NCBI GenBank assembly: GCA_031430575.1
Contig: JANPBT010000026.1
Coordinates: 102,823 to 166,822, forward strand
DNA from: JANMDS01 sp031430575
GTDB lineage: Bacteria > Pseudomonadota > Gammaproteobacteria > Burkholderiales > Casimicrobiaceae
Direction of reading: 5' to 3'
Length of the DNA stretch: 64,000 nucleotides
A program made the position numbers and the translations under genes. Of this stretch, positions 35,039 through 44,261 are shown in pieces. The notes under the pieces are model-generated. The model had not been told where the DNA came from and did not search any database. It worked only from the letters and a program-made list of their open reading frames with translations. Each line of letters opens with the position of its first letter. The stretch's first letter is position 1.

Positions 35039-36850
35039 TCAACTCTTCTGCGGCAGCTTGCTGGTGTCGATGTCGTACATCCACCATGGACTATTGACGA
35101 ACGGATGTTTTTTAAAGCCCATCACCCACGGGTGCACGAGCGTATTTTCGTAACGGTAAATGCCGTTTTCCCAAACGCTAAATGAATTGGCAATCTCGTC
35201 TAACTTGCGCATGAGCTGCACCCGCTCCGGGCCATGCTCCATATAGCGCGCTTGCTCATAGAGTTTGTCGAATTCTTCATTTTTAAAGTTTGAATAATTC
35301 GCTTGCCCAATCTTTGGTGAGTAGAGTAGCGAGGGGAAGGTCAGCCCATCGGGGAGTGCGGAGTTCCAGCCGACCGTCCACGATTGCAGTTGCTTCGCCT
35401 TCGCTTGTTTGAGCAAGTCTGGCCACTTTTGCTTGTTGTAGTTTGACTTCACATTAATCGCATCTAGTGATTTTTTCCAAAATTCGTCGATTTCACGATC
35501 ACGGGCGGCGGGTGTGGAGAAAAAATTCATGACCAACGGCTTGCCATCTGGGAGATCGCGCCAGCCGTCGCCATCTATATCGATGTAGCCAAATTTATCG
35601 AGCAGCGCTTTGGCAGCAGCGGGATCAAATTTCGAAGCGTTTTTAACGCGCGCATCGTGCCCAATCATCGTTGGTGGGATCATCTGCGCCGCAGGCATTG
35701 CGTGACCACGCCAGACCAAACGCACATACTCATCGGAATCAAACGACATGATAATCGCGCGCCGCAGCGCGATTTTGTCTTTGGTATAGCCACCGGTTGT
35801 AGGGTCTTCGATGTTGAAATACATATAAGAAAGCGCGGGGAGCACTGCGCGCTGCCAATTGACGTTGCTTGATTTCAGATCGTCAGCGAGCTTCAGGCCT
35901 GGCATCGCGCTATCTACGAGATCGGTCGGGACATCAACAATATCAATATTTTTTCCGCGAAAGGCGAGCAAGCGCGGGTTTGATTCTTCGATGATGCTGA
36001 TTTCGATTTTTCCGATCGCCGGCAGGGTCTTGCCCTTCATTTGCGCAATGAGATCCTTATCAGCAGGATCGTCGCTGGTCTCAGGGAATTTCATTCCACG
36101 GTAGACCGGGTTCACTTCCAGCACTGTTTTGCTGGAGCGCACCCACTCTTTCAAATAGTAAGGCCCCGTACCGACGGGGTTATTGTTGATCTTATTCGCA
36201 GTGTCTTTATATTTTGTCCAGACTTCCCGCGCAATCGGCGTACTCGTATAAAAAGCGAGCCATTGTAAAAGTAAGGGATCCGGTTTTTTGAGCTTAAGCT
36301 GCAAGGTATAACGATCAATCGCCTTCAGCCCTTCGATTGGTAGATCAGGATCCCAGCCGTTTTTCTTGGCGCTTTCATTGAATTCATCGGCGCCGATAAA
36401 TCCAAACTCCAAGTAATCGTTGCTCCGCGGCGAGAGAATCTTTGGATCCCAGACCCGCTTGATTCCGAAAACATAGTCTTCCGCAACGAGCTCGCGCTTC
36501 TTGCCTTCGAACGCCGGATCATCCTTAAAGAAAATTCCTTTCTGGATTTTGATGGTGTACGTCTTTCCGCCATCGGAAATTTCTGGCATTGCTTCTGCGG
36601 TATTGGTGCGCAATTTAAATGGACGCACCAGATGCTCGATTTCATAAAGTGGCTCAAAAATCGCGCGCATCACGTAGCCAGAATAGACATCTGATTGCGC
36701 CTGCGGATCAAACCCCGACTCTGCAACGGCGAATGCAACGCGCAGCACTTTACTCATATCCGCTTTGGCAACAGGGCTGGTGTCGCCACAGCCGTTTACG
36801 AAAATACCTGCGGCGCAGATTGTGGCCAGCTTGAGGATGCGATTCATCAT
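35039..36850 (-). CDS. ABC transporter substrate-binding lipoprotein, peptide/oligopeptide type
   Basis: Family 5 extracellular solute-binding protein of about 603 aa, attached to the membrane by lipid. The signal peptide MNRILKLATICAAGIFVNGC ends in a lipobox Cys; its hydrophobic core ICAAGIF is encoded by the dispersed repeat at 36803-36821. Family segments are LRVAFAVAESGFDPQA, DDYVFGIKRVWDP-like AEDYVFGIKRVWDP, and NPVGTGPYYLKEW. A second, variant repeat at 35681-35699 is read as MPAAQMI. Such proteins bind peptides, nickel or oligosaccharides for an ABC importer, but no permease or ATPase gene is adjacent. The start lies at one of two neighbouring ATG codons; an upstream ATG at 36874 is possible. 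Confidence 0.92.
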   Translation of the reverse strand: MMNRILKLATICAAGIFVNGCGDTSPVAKADMSKVLRVAFAVAESGFDPQAQSDVYSGYVMRAIFEPLYEIEHLVRPFKLRTNTAEAMPEISDGGKTYTIKIQKGIFFKDDPAFEGKKRELVAEDYVFGIKRVWDPKILSPRSNDYLEFGFIGADEFNESAKKNGWDPDLPIEGLKAIDRYTLQLKLKKPDPLLLQWLAFYTSTPIAREVWTKYKDTANKINNNPVGTGPYYLKEWVRSSKTVLEVNPVYRGMKFPETSDDPADKDLIAQMKGKTLPAIGKIEISIIEESNPRLLAFRGKNIDIVDVPTDLVDSAMPGLKLADDLKSSNVNWQRAVLPALSYMYFNIEDPTTGGYTKDKIALRRAIIMSFDSDEYVRLVWRGHAMPAAQMIPPTMIGHDARVKNASKFDPAAAKALLDKFGYIDIDGDGWRDLPDGKPLVMNFFSTPAARDREIDEFWKKSLDAINVKSNYNKQKWPDLLKQAKAKQLQSWTVGWNSALPDGLTFPSLLYSPKIGQANYSNFKNEEFDKLYEQARYMEHGPERVQLMRKLDEIANSFSVWENGIYRYENTLVHPWVMGFKKHPFVNSPWWMYDIDTSKLPQKS

Positions 36851-36928
36851 TGTGTGATGGTTTGGGTTGGTCAAACGATCATTTGATTTTAGAGCTTATT
36901 TTGGGGAGATATTGCATGGAAATGGCTT

Positions 36929-36947
36929 AATCTGCGCCGCAGGTATT
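36929..36947 (-). repeat. Dispersed repeat, left copy of a wide inverted pair
   Basis: A reverse-orientation copy in the gap before the binding-lipoprotein gene. Together with the copy at 37093-37112 it brackets a GC-rich REP-like element. Confidence 0.93.
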
Positions 36948-36962
36948 TGGCGTGAAGAAGTC

Positions 36963-37077
36963 CCGCCTCCCTCGGGGAGAGGGTTAGGGCGCGGGCTGCG
37001 TTTCGCGAAAGTTTTACCTTATGAAGTCAGTGCCGCCGCGGGCCTTACCCGCTTTCGGCACTCTCTCTCGAGGGAGA
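36963..37077. repeat. REP-like element with two GA/CT-rich hairpins
   Basis: Two small palindromes, CTCCCTCGGGGAGAG at the left and CTCTCTCGAGGGAGAG at the right, lie about 100 bp apart, with GGTTAGGGCGCGGG and GGGCGAAAGCGG trailing. Sequence style matches the terminal repeats of the DUF559 cassette in the next gene, so this may be a non-coding relative. Confidence 0.5.
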
Positions 37078-37092
37078 GGGGCGAAAGCGGCT

Positions 37093-37112
37093 CATACCTG
37101 CGGCGCAGTTTT
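37093..37112 (+). repeat. Dispersed repeat just after the hydantoinase gene
   Basis: A forward-orientation copy (ATACCTGCGGCGCAGTTTTG) lies 14 bp past the stop codon of the hydantoinase gene. Confidence 0.93.
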
Positions 37113-37125
37113 GGCTGTTTTCGCG

Positions 37126-40100
37126 CTAAATCTGCCCAAACCCACCGCCGCCCGGCGTTTGAATCACAAAAACGTCGTCTTTCTCAACGGCCACTTCGCA
37201 AATATGGCCAAAATCTTCACGCGAGCCGTCAGCGCGCTCCAACCAATTTTTTGCCGATGCGCCGGGCGCGCCACCGGCCATGCCGTGCGGCTGATTTTTG
37301 CGGTTGTTACCCAAAATCGCGGCGGTCATCGGCTCTAAGAAGCGGATGCGTCGGTCTGCGCCGTTGCCGCCTTTCCACTTGCCCGCGCCGCCTGTGCCCG
37401 CAACGATGGTGTGCGCATCCACGCGCACGGGATAGCGAAACTCGAGCACTTCTGGGTCGGTTAAGCGCGAGTTGGTCATATGGCATTGCACCACGCTCGT
37501 GCCATCAAAGCCTTCGCCCGCGCCGCTGCCGCCCGCAATCGTCTCGTAGTATTGATAGGTATCGTTGCCGAAAGTGAAGTTCGTCATCGTGCCGTACGCA
37601 CCAGCGAGTACGCCCAGCGCGCCATACAAACAATTCGTAGCGGCTTGGCTGACTTCTACATTGCCCGCCACCACTGCTGCTGGATATTTTGGCGAGAGCA
37701 TCGAGCCTTCGGGGATTACGATATGAATGGGCTTCAAGCAACCCGCGTTCATCGGAATATCGGCATCAACGAGCGTGCGGAATACATACAGCACCACCGC
37801 TTGCGACACTGGGCGCGGTGCGTTGAAATTACTCGGGCGCTGGGCCGAAGTGCCCGTGAAATCCACCGTGGCTTCACGATTGGTTTTATCAATGGTGAGC
37901 TTCACATGAATGTGCGAGCCATCATCTAAATCCACACCAAATTCACCATCGTGCAATTGATGAATCACGCGCCGCACTGATTCTTCCGCGTTATCTTGCA
38001 CATGCTTCATGTAGGCCACGACGACTTCCTGCCCAAAGTGCGCCACCATTTTGATGAGCTCCGCGGCACCTTTTCCGCAGCTCGCCACTTGCGCACGCAA
38101 GTCCGCAATGTTTTGCGTCACGTTCCTCACCGGCAACGGATCTTGGGTGAAGATGCGCGTGAGCTCTTCTTCGAGGAACACGCCTTCGCGCACGAGCTGC
38201 ACGTTATCCAGCAACACGCCTTCTTCGCTGATGTGCTTAGAAAATGGCGGCATCGAGCCCGGCGTAATGCCGCCGATATCGGCGTGGTGTCCGCGCGAGG
38301 CGACGTAAAAGAGGGGCTGTTCAAAACTCCCTCCCCCTGGGGGGGAGGGTTGGGGAGAGGGTGCGTGCGTTTCAGTCGCCGCCCAGATCGCATTAAGTAC
38401 GTGCTCCCACTCATTGAATACTTCATTGTTCCAAAAACGCAGCGTTCGAATCCCCGCGCGTGCAAGCGCACTGTCGCGCGCAACATCGCGTAACAGCTGA
38501 TTGCTGTGTTGCCCGCCATCTAATTCGATTGCCAGATTGAGTTCGTGACAGTAAAAATCTAGGATGAAGGATTGATCTGACGTTGAGATAGGATGCTGAC
38601 GGCGAAATTTCAGATCACGCCAACGGTTTGCGCGCAACACTCCCCAGAGCTTAGCTTCGGCATCGGTTTGTGCCGTACGCATTTCTCGCGCGTAGGTGCG
38701 AAGCGTTTCGTCGGCTTTTCCATAGAATCCTGCTAGCGTTGCACCCTCTCCCCTAGCCCCTCCCCCCAGGGGGGAGGGGAACGGAGCCCCGTACACCGGC
38801 ATCACCACCGTCACATCTGGGATATGCGTGCCACCCGCATAAGGCGCATTCACCACAAACGCATCGCCGCGTTTCATCGTGCCCGCGCGGTTTTTCAACA
38901 CCACGCGTACGCTCTCCCCCATCGAGCCTAGATGCACCGGCATGTGCGGTGCGTTCGCGACTAAATTTGCTTCGGGGTCAAAAATCGCGCAGGAGAAATC
39001 TAAGCGCTCTTTAATGTTTACGCTGTAGCTGGTGTTCGCAAGCGTAACGCCCATTTGCTCGGCGATGGCCATGAATAAATTGTTAAAGACTTCTAGCAAT
39101 ACCGGATCAGCGGTCGTGCCAATCGCGTGCGCACGTTGCTTGACCACTGCGCGGGTGAGCACGAGATGATTGAGCGCGGTGACGGTCACTCGCCACTGCG
39201 GCTCGATGATCGTGGTTGCGTTCGGCTCTTTGATGATCGCCGGGCCATCGATGACATCGCCTGCTTGCATCGCTTCGCGCAGGTATACGCGCACATCCTG
39301 CGCCGCGCCCGCCATATAGGCAAGCACCGTTTGGTGGGCGGCGAGCTGCGCGTTCCGCGCGTGCACCTGCGGCGCAGTTTCAGCTGGCGATTGCGTCACG
39401 CCGATGGCTTCAACGTTTACAGATTCAATCACCAGCGCCCGATTGGGCATTAAAAAGCCGTAGCGCTGTTTATAAGTGGCTTCAAACGATGCAACGAGCG
39501 CGGCAGCGTTTGATTCGCGGCTAACGGGCAATTCAATGGTGGTGTCCGTGCCCGAATATTTAAGTGAAACACGCTCCACCACCCGAATCTGCGCCGCAGG
39601 TATGCCCTGCGTGCGTACGTCATCGAGCGCGGTTGCCGACAATGCAGCAAACATTGCGGTTAACCCCGCTAATTTCTCATCGCTGAGGTCTGACTCTACC
39701 GCCCCTTGCTTGATGGTGCGCACATCGGCCAAGCCCATGCCATAGGCGGAGAGCACGCCCGCGAACGGGTGAATGTACACACGTTCCATGCCCAGCGCGT
39801 CGGCCACTAAGCAGGCGTGTTGCCCGCCCGCGCCGCCAAAGCAAGTGAGCGTGTATTCGGTTACGTCGTAGCCACGCGCGACGGACACGTGCTTGATCGC
39901 ATTCGCCATATTTTCTACTGCGATTTGCAAGAAACCAGCAGCGATTTCTTCTGGCGTTTTGTTCGCGCCGGTTGCGCGATTGACTTCTAACGCGAGCGCT
40001 TCAAACTTCTCAATCACCGTGCACGCATCGAGCGTTTCATCGCCGTTGCGCCCGAACACTGCTGGGAATAATTCCGGGCGTAACTTACCCACCATCACAT

Positions 40101-41193
40101 TGCAATCAGTGACGGTGAGTGGCCCACCGCGACGATACGCCGCCGGGCCCGGGTTTGCGCCGGCGCTCTCAGGGCCTACGCGAAATTTGCTGCCATCAAA
40201 AAAGCAAATCGAGCCGCCACCTGCTGCAACGGTATGAATCTGCATGATCGGTGCGCGCAGCCGCACGCCAGCCACTTCGGTTACAAACGCGCGCTCAAAT
40301 TCGCCCGCGAAGTGAGACACATCGGTGGATGTGCCGCCCATATCAAAGCCGATCATCTTGTCAAAGCCAGCGAGCTGAGTCACGGCTACTGCGCCGACGA
40401 TTCCGCCTGCAGGCCCGGAAAGGATTGCATCCTTGCCGTGAAAATGGTGGGCATCGGTGAGGCCGCCGCTCGATTGCATGAATTGCAGGCGCACATCACC
40501 CAGCGCTGCCTGCACCTGATTCACATAGCGTCGCAATATCGGTGAGAGATAGGCATCCACCACCGCTGTATCTCCACGCGAAACGAATTTCATAAGCGGC
40601 GAGACTTCGTGCGAAACGCTGATTTGCGTGAAGCCAATTTCTAGCGCGAGGTTTTTAAGCGCAGCTTCGTGTTGCGTGTGGCGATAGCCATGCATTAAGC
40701 AAATCGCCACCGCGCGAAGACCATCGTCAAACGCTTTTGTGAGCGCAAGCTGCGCCGCAGGTACATCTAATTTCTGCACCACATCGCCGTGCGCGCCGAT
40801 GCGTTCGTCCACTTCGATTACGTTTGAATACAGCAACGTGGGTAGCTCAATTTTGCGGACAAAAAGTTTTGGGCGATTTTGATACGCGATGCGCAATTGA
40901 TCTTTGAAGCCACGCGTGACGACCAGCAGCGTGCGCTCACCTTTGCGCTCTAAAAGCGCGTTGGTGGCCACTGTGGTGCCCATCTTTACGGCCTCAATCT
41001 GCGCCGCAGGTATAGGCTCATCCGCGCGCAAATTCAGCAATGTGCGAATGCCGTAGACTGCTGCATCTTTATAGCGCTCGGGGTTTTCTGAGAGCAGTTT
41101 GTGCGTTACCAAATCGCCTTGCGGCGAGCGCGCAACGATATCTGTGAACGTGCCGCCGCGATCAATCCAAAATTGCCAGAGAAGTGCTTTCAT
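37126..41193 (-). CDS. Fused hydantoinase/5-oxoprolinase (HyuA-HyuB) with an inserted DUF559 domain
   Basis: Protein of 1355 aa. Residues 1-690 form HyuA: DRGGTFTDIVARSPQGDLV, the ATP-binding GFDMGGTSTDVSHF and FGGAGGQHACLVADALGM. From about 700 to the end is HyuB: LEVFNNLFMAIAEQMGVTL, SRGHHADIGGITPGSMPP, and ALTNNFTFGN-like MTNFTFGNDTYQYYETIAGG. The enzyme class opens 5-oxoproline or hydantoin rings with ATP. Residues about 805-956, in the early HyuB part, are an extra DUF559 nuclease module carried by a cassette (see mobile element). Without it the length would be near 1200 aa, normal for the fused family. Dispersed repeats at 39363, 39586, 40747 and 40995 are read as TAPQVHA, IPAAQIR, VPAAQLA and IPAAQIE. 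It follows dctM directly, so the TRAP system probably imports its substrate. Confidence 0.93.
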   Translation of the reverse strand: MKALLWQFWIDRGGTFTDIVARSPQGDLVTHKLLSENPERYKDAAVYGIRTLLNLRADEPIPAAQIEAVKMGTTVATNALLERKGERTLLVVTRGFKDQLRIAYQNRPKLFVRKIELPTLLYSNVIEVDERIGAHGDVVQKLDVPAAQLALTKAFDDGLRAVAICLMHGYRHTQHEAALKNLALEIGFTQISVSHEVSPLMKFVSRGDTAVVDAYLSPILRRYVNQVQAALGDVRLQFMQSSGGLTDAHHFHGKDAILSGPAGGIVGAVAVTQLAGFDKMIGFDMGGTSTDVSHFAGEFERAFVTEVAGVRLRAPIMQIHTVAAGGGSICFFDGSKFRVGPESAGANPGPAAYRRGGPLTVTDCNVMVGKLRPELFPAVFGRNGDETLDACTVIEKFEALALEVNRATGANKTPEEIAAGFLQIAVENMANAIKHVSVARGYDVTEYTLTCFGGAGGQHACLVADALGMERVYIHPFAGVLSAYGMGLADVRTIKQGAVESDLSDEKLAGLTAMFAALSATALDDVRTQGIPAAQIRVVERVSLKYSGTDTTIELPVSRESNAAALVASFEATYKQRYGFLMPNRALVIESVNVEAIGVTQSPAETAPQVHARNAQLAAHQTVLAYMAGAAQDVRVYLREAMQAGDVIDGPAIIKEPNATTIIEPQWRVTVTALNHLVLTRAVVKQRAHAIGTTADPVLLEVFNNLFMAIAEQMGVTLANTSYSVNIKERLDFSCAIFDPEANLVANAPHMPVHLGSMGESVRVVLKNRAGTMKRGDAFVVNAPYAGGTHIPDVTVVMPVYGAPFPSPLGGGARGEGATLAGFYGKADETLRTYAREMRTAQTDAEAKLWGVLRANRWRDLKFRRQHPISTSDQSFILDFYCHELNLAIELDGGQHSNQLLRDVARDSALARAGIRTLRFWNNEVFNEWEHVLNAIWAATETHAPSPQPSPPGGGSFEQPLFYVASRGHHADIGGITPGSMPPFSKHISEEGVLLDNVQLVREGVFLEEELTRIFTQDPLPVRNVTQNIADLRAQVASCGKGAAELIKMVAHFGQEVVVAYMKHVQDNAEESVRRVIHQLHDGEFGVDLDDGSHIHVKLTIDKTNREATVDFTGTSAQRPSNFNAPRPVSQAVVLYVFRTLVDADIPMNAGCLKPIHIVIPEGSMLSPKYPAAVVAGNVEVSQAATNCLYGALGVLAGAYGTMTNFTFGNDTYQYYETIAGGSGAGEGFDGTSVVQCHMTNSRLTDPEVLEFRYPVRVDAHTIVAGTGGAGKWKGGNGADRRIRFLEPMTAAILGNNRKNQPHGMAGGAPGASAKNWLERADGSREDFGHICEVAVEKDDVFVIQTPGGGGFGQI
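38327..38780 (-). mobile_element. DUF559 nuclease cassette with terminal inverted repeats
   Basis: About 454 bp bounded by imperfect inverted repeats of some 38 bp (38327-38364 and 38741-38780), each beginning GCACCCTCTCCCC inward and each holding a palindrome of the CTCCCCC/GGGGGAG type. Between them the host frame encodes a DUF559 domain: AEAKLWGVLRANRWRDLKFR, the FILDFYC and LAIELDGGQHS motifs of the PD-(D/E)xK/Vsr-like fold, and LRFWNNEVFNEWEHVL. The module has its own internal Met (MRTAQTD) and could also be made separately. The cassette stays in frame with the hydantoinase on both sides. No dispersed repeat lies inside it, which fits a late arrival. Confidence 0.8.
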
Positions 41194-42513
41194 TTATTTT
41201 TGTACGCCCATTAGATAATCAGGCAGCCAAGTGACGATCTGAGGAAAAATAGTCACGAGCAAAATCGCCAAGACCAACATGCAGAAAAACGGAATCGCAG
41301 CTTTGGCAATCGTGTTGCTATCTTTACCTGTCATGTTTTGCAGCACGAATAGATTGAAGCCTACGGGCGGCGTAACTTCTGCGATTTCAACGAGTAGCAC
41401 CACGAAAATACCAAACCAAATGAGATCAAAACCTGCCTTTTGCACCATCGGTAAGACGACTGCGGCGGTGAGCACGATCATGGAAATTCCGTCGAGTGCG
41501 GTGCCCAAAATAATATAAAAAAATGTCAGCGCCGCGATGAGCGCGTAGGGGTGGAGTTTCAGCGAATCCACCCACTCCGCTAAATCACGTGGGATGCCGG
41601 TGAAGGCCATGGTAAGTTTCAAAAATGCCGCACCTGCCAAGATAAACATAATCATGCACGACACGCGGGTTGCACCCATGAGGCTTTCGCTAAAGCTCTT
41701 CCAAGTCAGCATCTTGCTCTGCCACGCGATCGCAAGCGAGCCGAGCACGCCGTAGGCCGCGCATTCTGTGGCGGTGGCATAGCCCGCGACGAGCACCCAA
41801 ATGATAAACACGATGAGCAATGTGCAGGGAATAAGATGACGCGATGCGTATATTTTTTCTTTGAAACTCATGTCAAGGCCTTCGACCGGCACTTTGTCGG
41901 GGTTGCGCAATGACCACCAACCGATGTAGCCCGAAAAGAGCGCCATCAGCAAAAAGCCAGGCAAAAAGCCCGCTAAGAAGATGCGAATAATCGAGGCATC
42001 GGCGGCCACTGCATACACCACCATGGTGATGGAAGGTGGAATCAAAATGCCAAGCGTGCCCGCAGTGGCAAGCGAGCCAAGCGCGATATTTTCATCGTAG
42101 CCCCGGCGCTTTAGCTCAGGCAATGCGACTTTCGCAATCGTCGCGCAGGTGGCGGCAGATGAGCCGGAGACGGAGCCAAAAATACCGCAGCCCAAAATGG
42201 TGGTGTGCATCAAGCGCCCGGGCACGCGATTCAGCCACGGAGCTAAGCCTGAAAACATTTGCTCGGAGAGCTTGGTGCGAAATAAAATCTCGCCCATCCA
42301 AATGAACAGTGGCAGCGCAGCGAGCTCCCACGAAGCGCTCGATTCCCACATCGCGGAGAATAAATTTTTGCCCCACGTCGCCGCCGGTTGGTTGGTAAAA
42401 AACACCATGCCCACCCAGCCGACCATCGCCAGTGTCAGCGAAATCCAGACACCCGCCACGAGCAGCACCATCATAATTCCGAGCAAGATTAACCCAATTT
42501 CAACAACGTTCAT
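41194..42513 (-). CDS. dctM: TRAP transporter large permease subunit DctM
   Basis: Inner membrane protein of 439 aa with 11-12 hydrophobic segments; the large, ion-coupled subunit of a TRAP transporter. Family segments include LPLFIWMGEILFRTKLSEQM, GCGIFGSVSGSSAATCATIA, LGILIPPSITMVVYAV, and EVTPPVGFNLFVLQNMTG. It overlaps the end of dctQ by 4 bp and its stop touches the hydantoinase start codon, so the genes are translated together. No dispersed repeat is present in dctM or dctQ. Confidence 0.95.
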   Translation of the reverse strand: MNVVEIGLILLGIMMVLLVAGVWISLTLAMVGWVGMVFFTNQPAATWGKNLFSAMWESSASWELAALPLFIWMGEILFRTKLSEQMFSGLAPWLNRVPGRLMHTTILGCGIFGSVSGSSAATCATIAKVALPELKRRGYDENIALGSLATAGTLGILIPPSITMVVYAVAADASIIRIFLAGFLPGFLLMALFSGYIGWWSLRNPDKVPVEGLDMSFKEKIYASRHLIPCTLLIVFIIWVLVAGYATATECAAYGVLGSLAIAWQSKMLTWKSFSESLMGATRVSCMIMFILAGAAFLKLTMAFTGIPRDLAEWVDSLKLHPYALIAALTFFYIILGTALDGISMIVLTAAVVLPMVQKAGFDLIWFGIFVVLLVEIAEVTPPVGFNLFVLQNMTGKDSNTIAKAAIPFFCMLVLAILLVTIFPQIVTWLPDYLMGVQK

Positions 42514-43043
42514 ACGTCCTCGCTAAAGTCGCCACGGGCATGGCGCTCTTCCACCGCAGCCACGTAACTTGGGGTTTCGCCGCGCAAGACCGCGAACAAT
42601 TCATCGACCATTGAAATAAAGAGCAGAAATGTGCCGATCACAATCGACATTTGCGGAATCCATTTTTTGATGGGGATCAAACCATCCGCAACATCGCCAA
42701 AGCGGTAGCTATCCCACACGTATGCCGACACCGAATACCATAGGTAGCCCGCGAACGCGCCGCCAATGATGAGCGCTACGATTTCTGCGGTACGTCGCCG
42801 CCCAGGTGAGAGCTTTTCAATACCAAGGCCCATGCGCACGAAATCGCCATGGCGGAAGGTATGCGCGAGACCAAAGAAGGCCGCCGCCGCGGTCATCCAC
42901 GACACGATATCGTCGCTACCGCCCGTTTTCATGCCTGCGATGCGCATGAATGCCGCGCCGAGCATTACGATAAATACACCGAAGACGAACGCAGCCGAGA
43001 CGACACCAAACGCATCGAGCACGCGATGTAAATTTTTTCTCAT
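42510..43043 (-). CDS. dctQ: TRAP transporter small permease subunit DctQ
   Basis: Inner membrane protein of 177 aa with four hydrophobic segments. AAFFGLAHTFRHGDFVRMGL carries the conserved His-Arg-x-Gly region of DctQ, and GTFLLFISMVDELFAVLRG forms the last segment. It pairs with DctM, whose start overlaps its stop. The order dctP-dctQ-dctM is canonical. Confidence 0.92.
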   Translation of the reverse strand: MRKNLHRVLDAFGVVSAAFVFGVFIVMLGAAFMRIAGMKTGGSDDIVSWMTAAAAFFGLAHTFRHGDFVRMGLGIEKLSPGRRRTAEIVALIIGGAFAGYLWYSVSAYVWDSYRFGDVADGLIPIKKWIPQMSIVIGTFLLFISMVDELFAVLRGETPSYVAAVEERHARGDFSEDV

Positions 43044-43109
43044 GGGATTTCCTACGTGAAAGCCTGCGACAGAGATTTATTTTTTAGGAAAATTCTCAAA
43101 AAAAATGTC

Positions 43110-43127
43110 AAATCTGCGCCGCAGGTA
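43110..43127 (-). repeat. Dispersed repeat between dctP and dctQ
   Basis: A reverse-orientation copy sits 10 bp after the dctP stop, in the 94 bp gap to dctQ. It may help to set the higher expression of the binding protein relative to the permease. Confidence 0.93.
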
Positions 43128-43137
43128 CAGCATCAAA

Positions 43138-44127
43138 TTACATCTTTAGGTAGGCTTCAAGAATCGCTTGGGCATCGGCGCCGCCCTTCTTGGCCCATTC
43201 GCCCGCGAGCGTTTCGCCCAACTTGCGAAGCTCGGCTGCAAATTGCGGCGAAGGCGGTGCAATGGTCATGCCCTTTGCCTTGAGTTGCTCCAGATACCAG
43301 CCATTTTTTTCCGCGGAGATTTTCCAGCCGCGCGTTTCAGCTTCTGCGCCCGCTTTCAGCAGCGCATCTTGCGTGGCTTTATCGAGCGCAGCAAAGGCTA
43401 CTTTATTGACGATCACCGCGTTGTGTGGCAACCACGCTTGCGTGTCGTACCAATATTTAACATGCTCGTAAGTTTTCGAATCAAAACCGGTTGAGCCTGA
43501 CGAAATGTAAGATTCCACCACGCCCGTTGCCAACGCTTGCGAAAGCTCGGCGGCTTGAATCGTAACCGATTGCGCGCCCATCATTTCGCCTAGCTTCGCA
43601 GTCACCGGTGAATACGAACGCCACTTCACGCCCTTCATATCGGCCACGCCTGCTAGGGGTTTTTTCGAGTAGATGCCTTGTGGTGGCCACGGCACGGAGT
43701 AGAGCAACATCATGCCTTGCTTATCAAAGCGGCTTTCCAAGTGTTTGCGCGAGGCTTTATAGAGCTTGTTGGACAGCTCGTAGCTGGTCGCAATAAAGGG
43801 CACGCCGGATACCGCAAAGATTGGATCTTCGTTTTCTAAATTTGTGAGCAAGATCTCGCCCAACTGGGCTTGACCACGCTGCACGGCGGGCTTAATTTCG
43901 GGCGCTTTGAAAAGCGACGCGCCCGGGTGCACTTGAATCTTGAGCTTTCCGCCAGACATTTTGTCAACGTCTGCAGCAAATAAGACTAAATTTTCGCTGT
44001 GAAAATTACCAGCGGCGTAAGCAGCGGGTAAGTCCCATTTTGTTTGTGCGAAGGCGCTGCTAGAGGCCGCGAGGGTCGCGGTGACGGATACGGCAAATGC
44101 GAACGGGGCGAGGCGGGTTACTTTCAC
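43138..44127 (-). CDS. dctP: TRAP transporter substrate-binding protein DctP
   Basis: Periplasmic protein of 329 aa with a signal peptide ending SSAFAQTK. The mature N-terminal region FHSENLVLFAADVDKMSGGK and the VHPGASLFKAPEIKPAVQRG segment are typical of DctP. The conserved ligand-binding Arg is in GVKWRSYSP, and the AAELSQALATGVVESYIS loop follows. It normally captures organic or amino acid anions. Downstream permease genes and a hydantoinase/oxoprolinase suggest 5-oxoproline, a hydantoin or a similar cyclic amide as ligand. Confidence 0.94.
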   Translation of the reverse strand: MKVTRLAPFAFAVSVTATLAASSSAFAQTKWDLPAAYAAGNFHSENLVLFAADVDKMSGGKLKIQVHPGASLFKAPEIKPAVQRGQAQLGEILLTNLENEDPIFAVSGVPFIATSYELSNKLYKASRKHLESRFDKQGMMLLYSVPWPPQGIYSKKPLAGVADMKGVKWRSYSPVTAKLGEMMGAQSVTIQAAELSQALATGVVESYISSGSTGFDSKTYEHVKYWYDTQAWLPHNAVIVNKVAFAALDKATQDALLKAGAEAETRGWKISAEKNGWYLEQLKAKGMTIAPPSPQFAAELRKLGETLAGEWAKKGGADAQAILEAYLKM

Positions 44128-44261
44128 AATTTCTCCTTTTGAGATGATTCAATTCTTGAGCCGAAGATATTCCAAATTCGACCGTATCCGCCTATTCTGG
44201 CGAATTTCGGGGGTTTCTGTTGGTTATTGTTATCTGAAATGAAATGTACGGCCAATTTTCT

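Noticed and set aside
38327..38780. Intein in the hydantoinase
   Set aside because: No Cys/Ser at the junctions and no C-terminal His-Asn; the inserted module is DUF559 with inverted terminal repeats.
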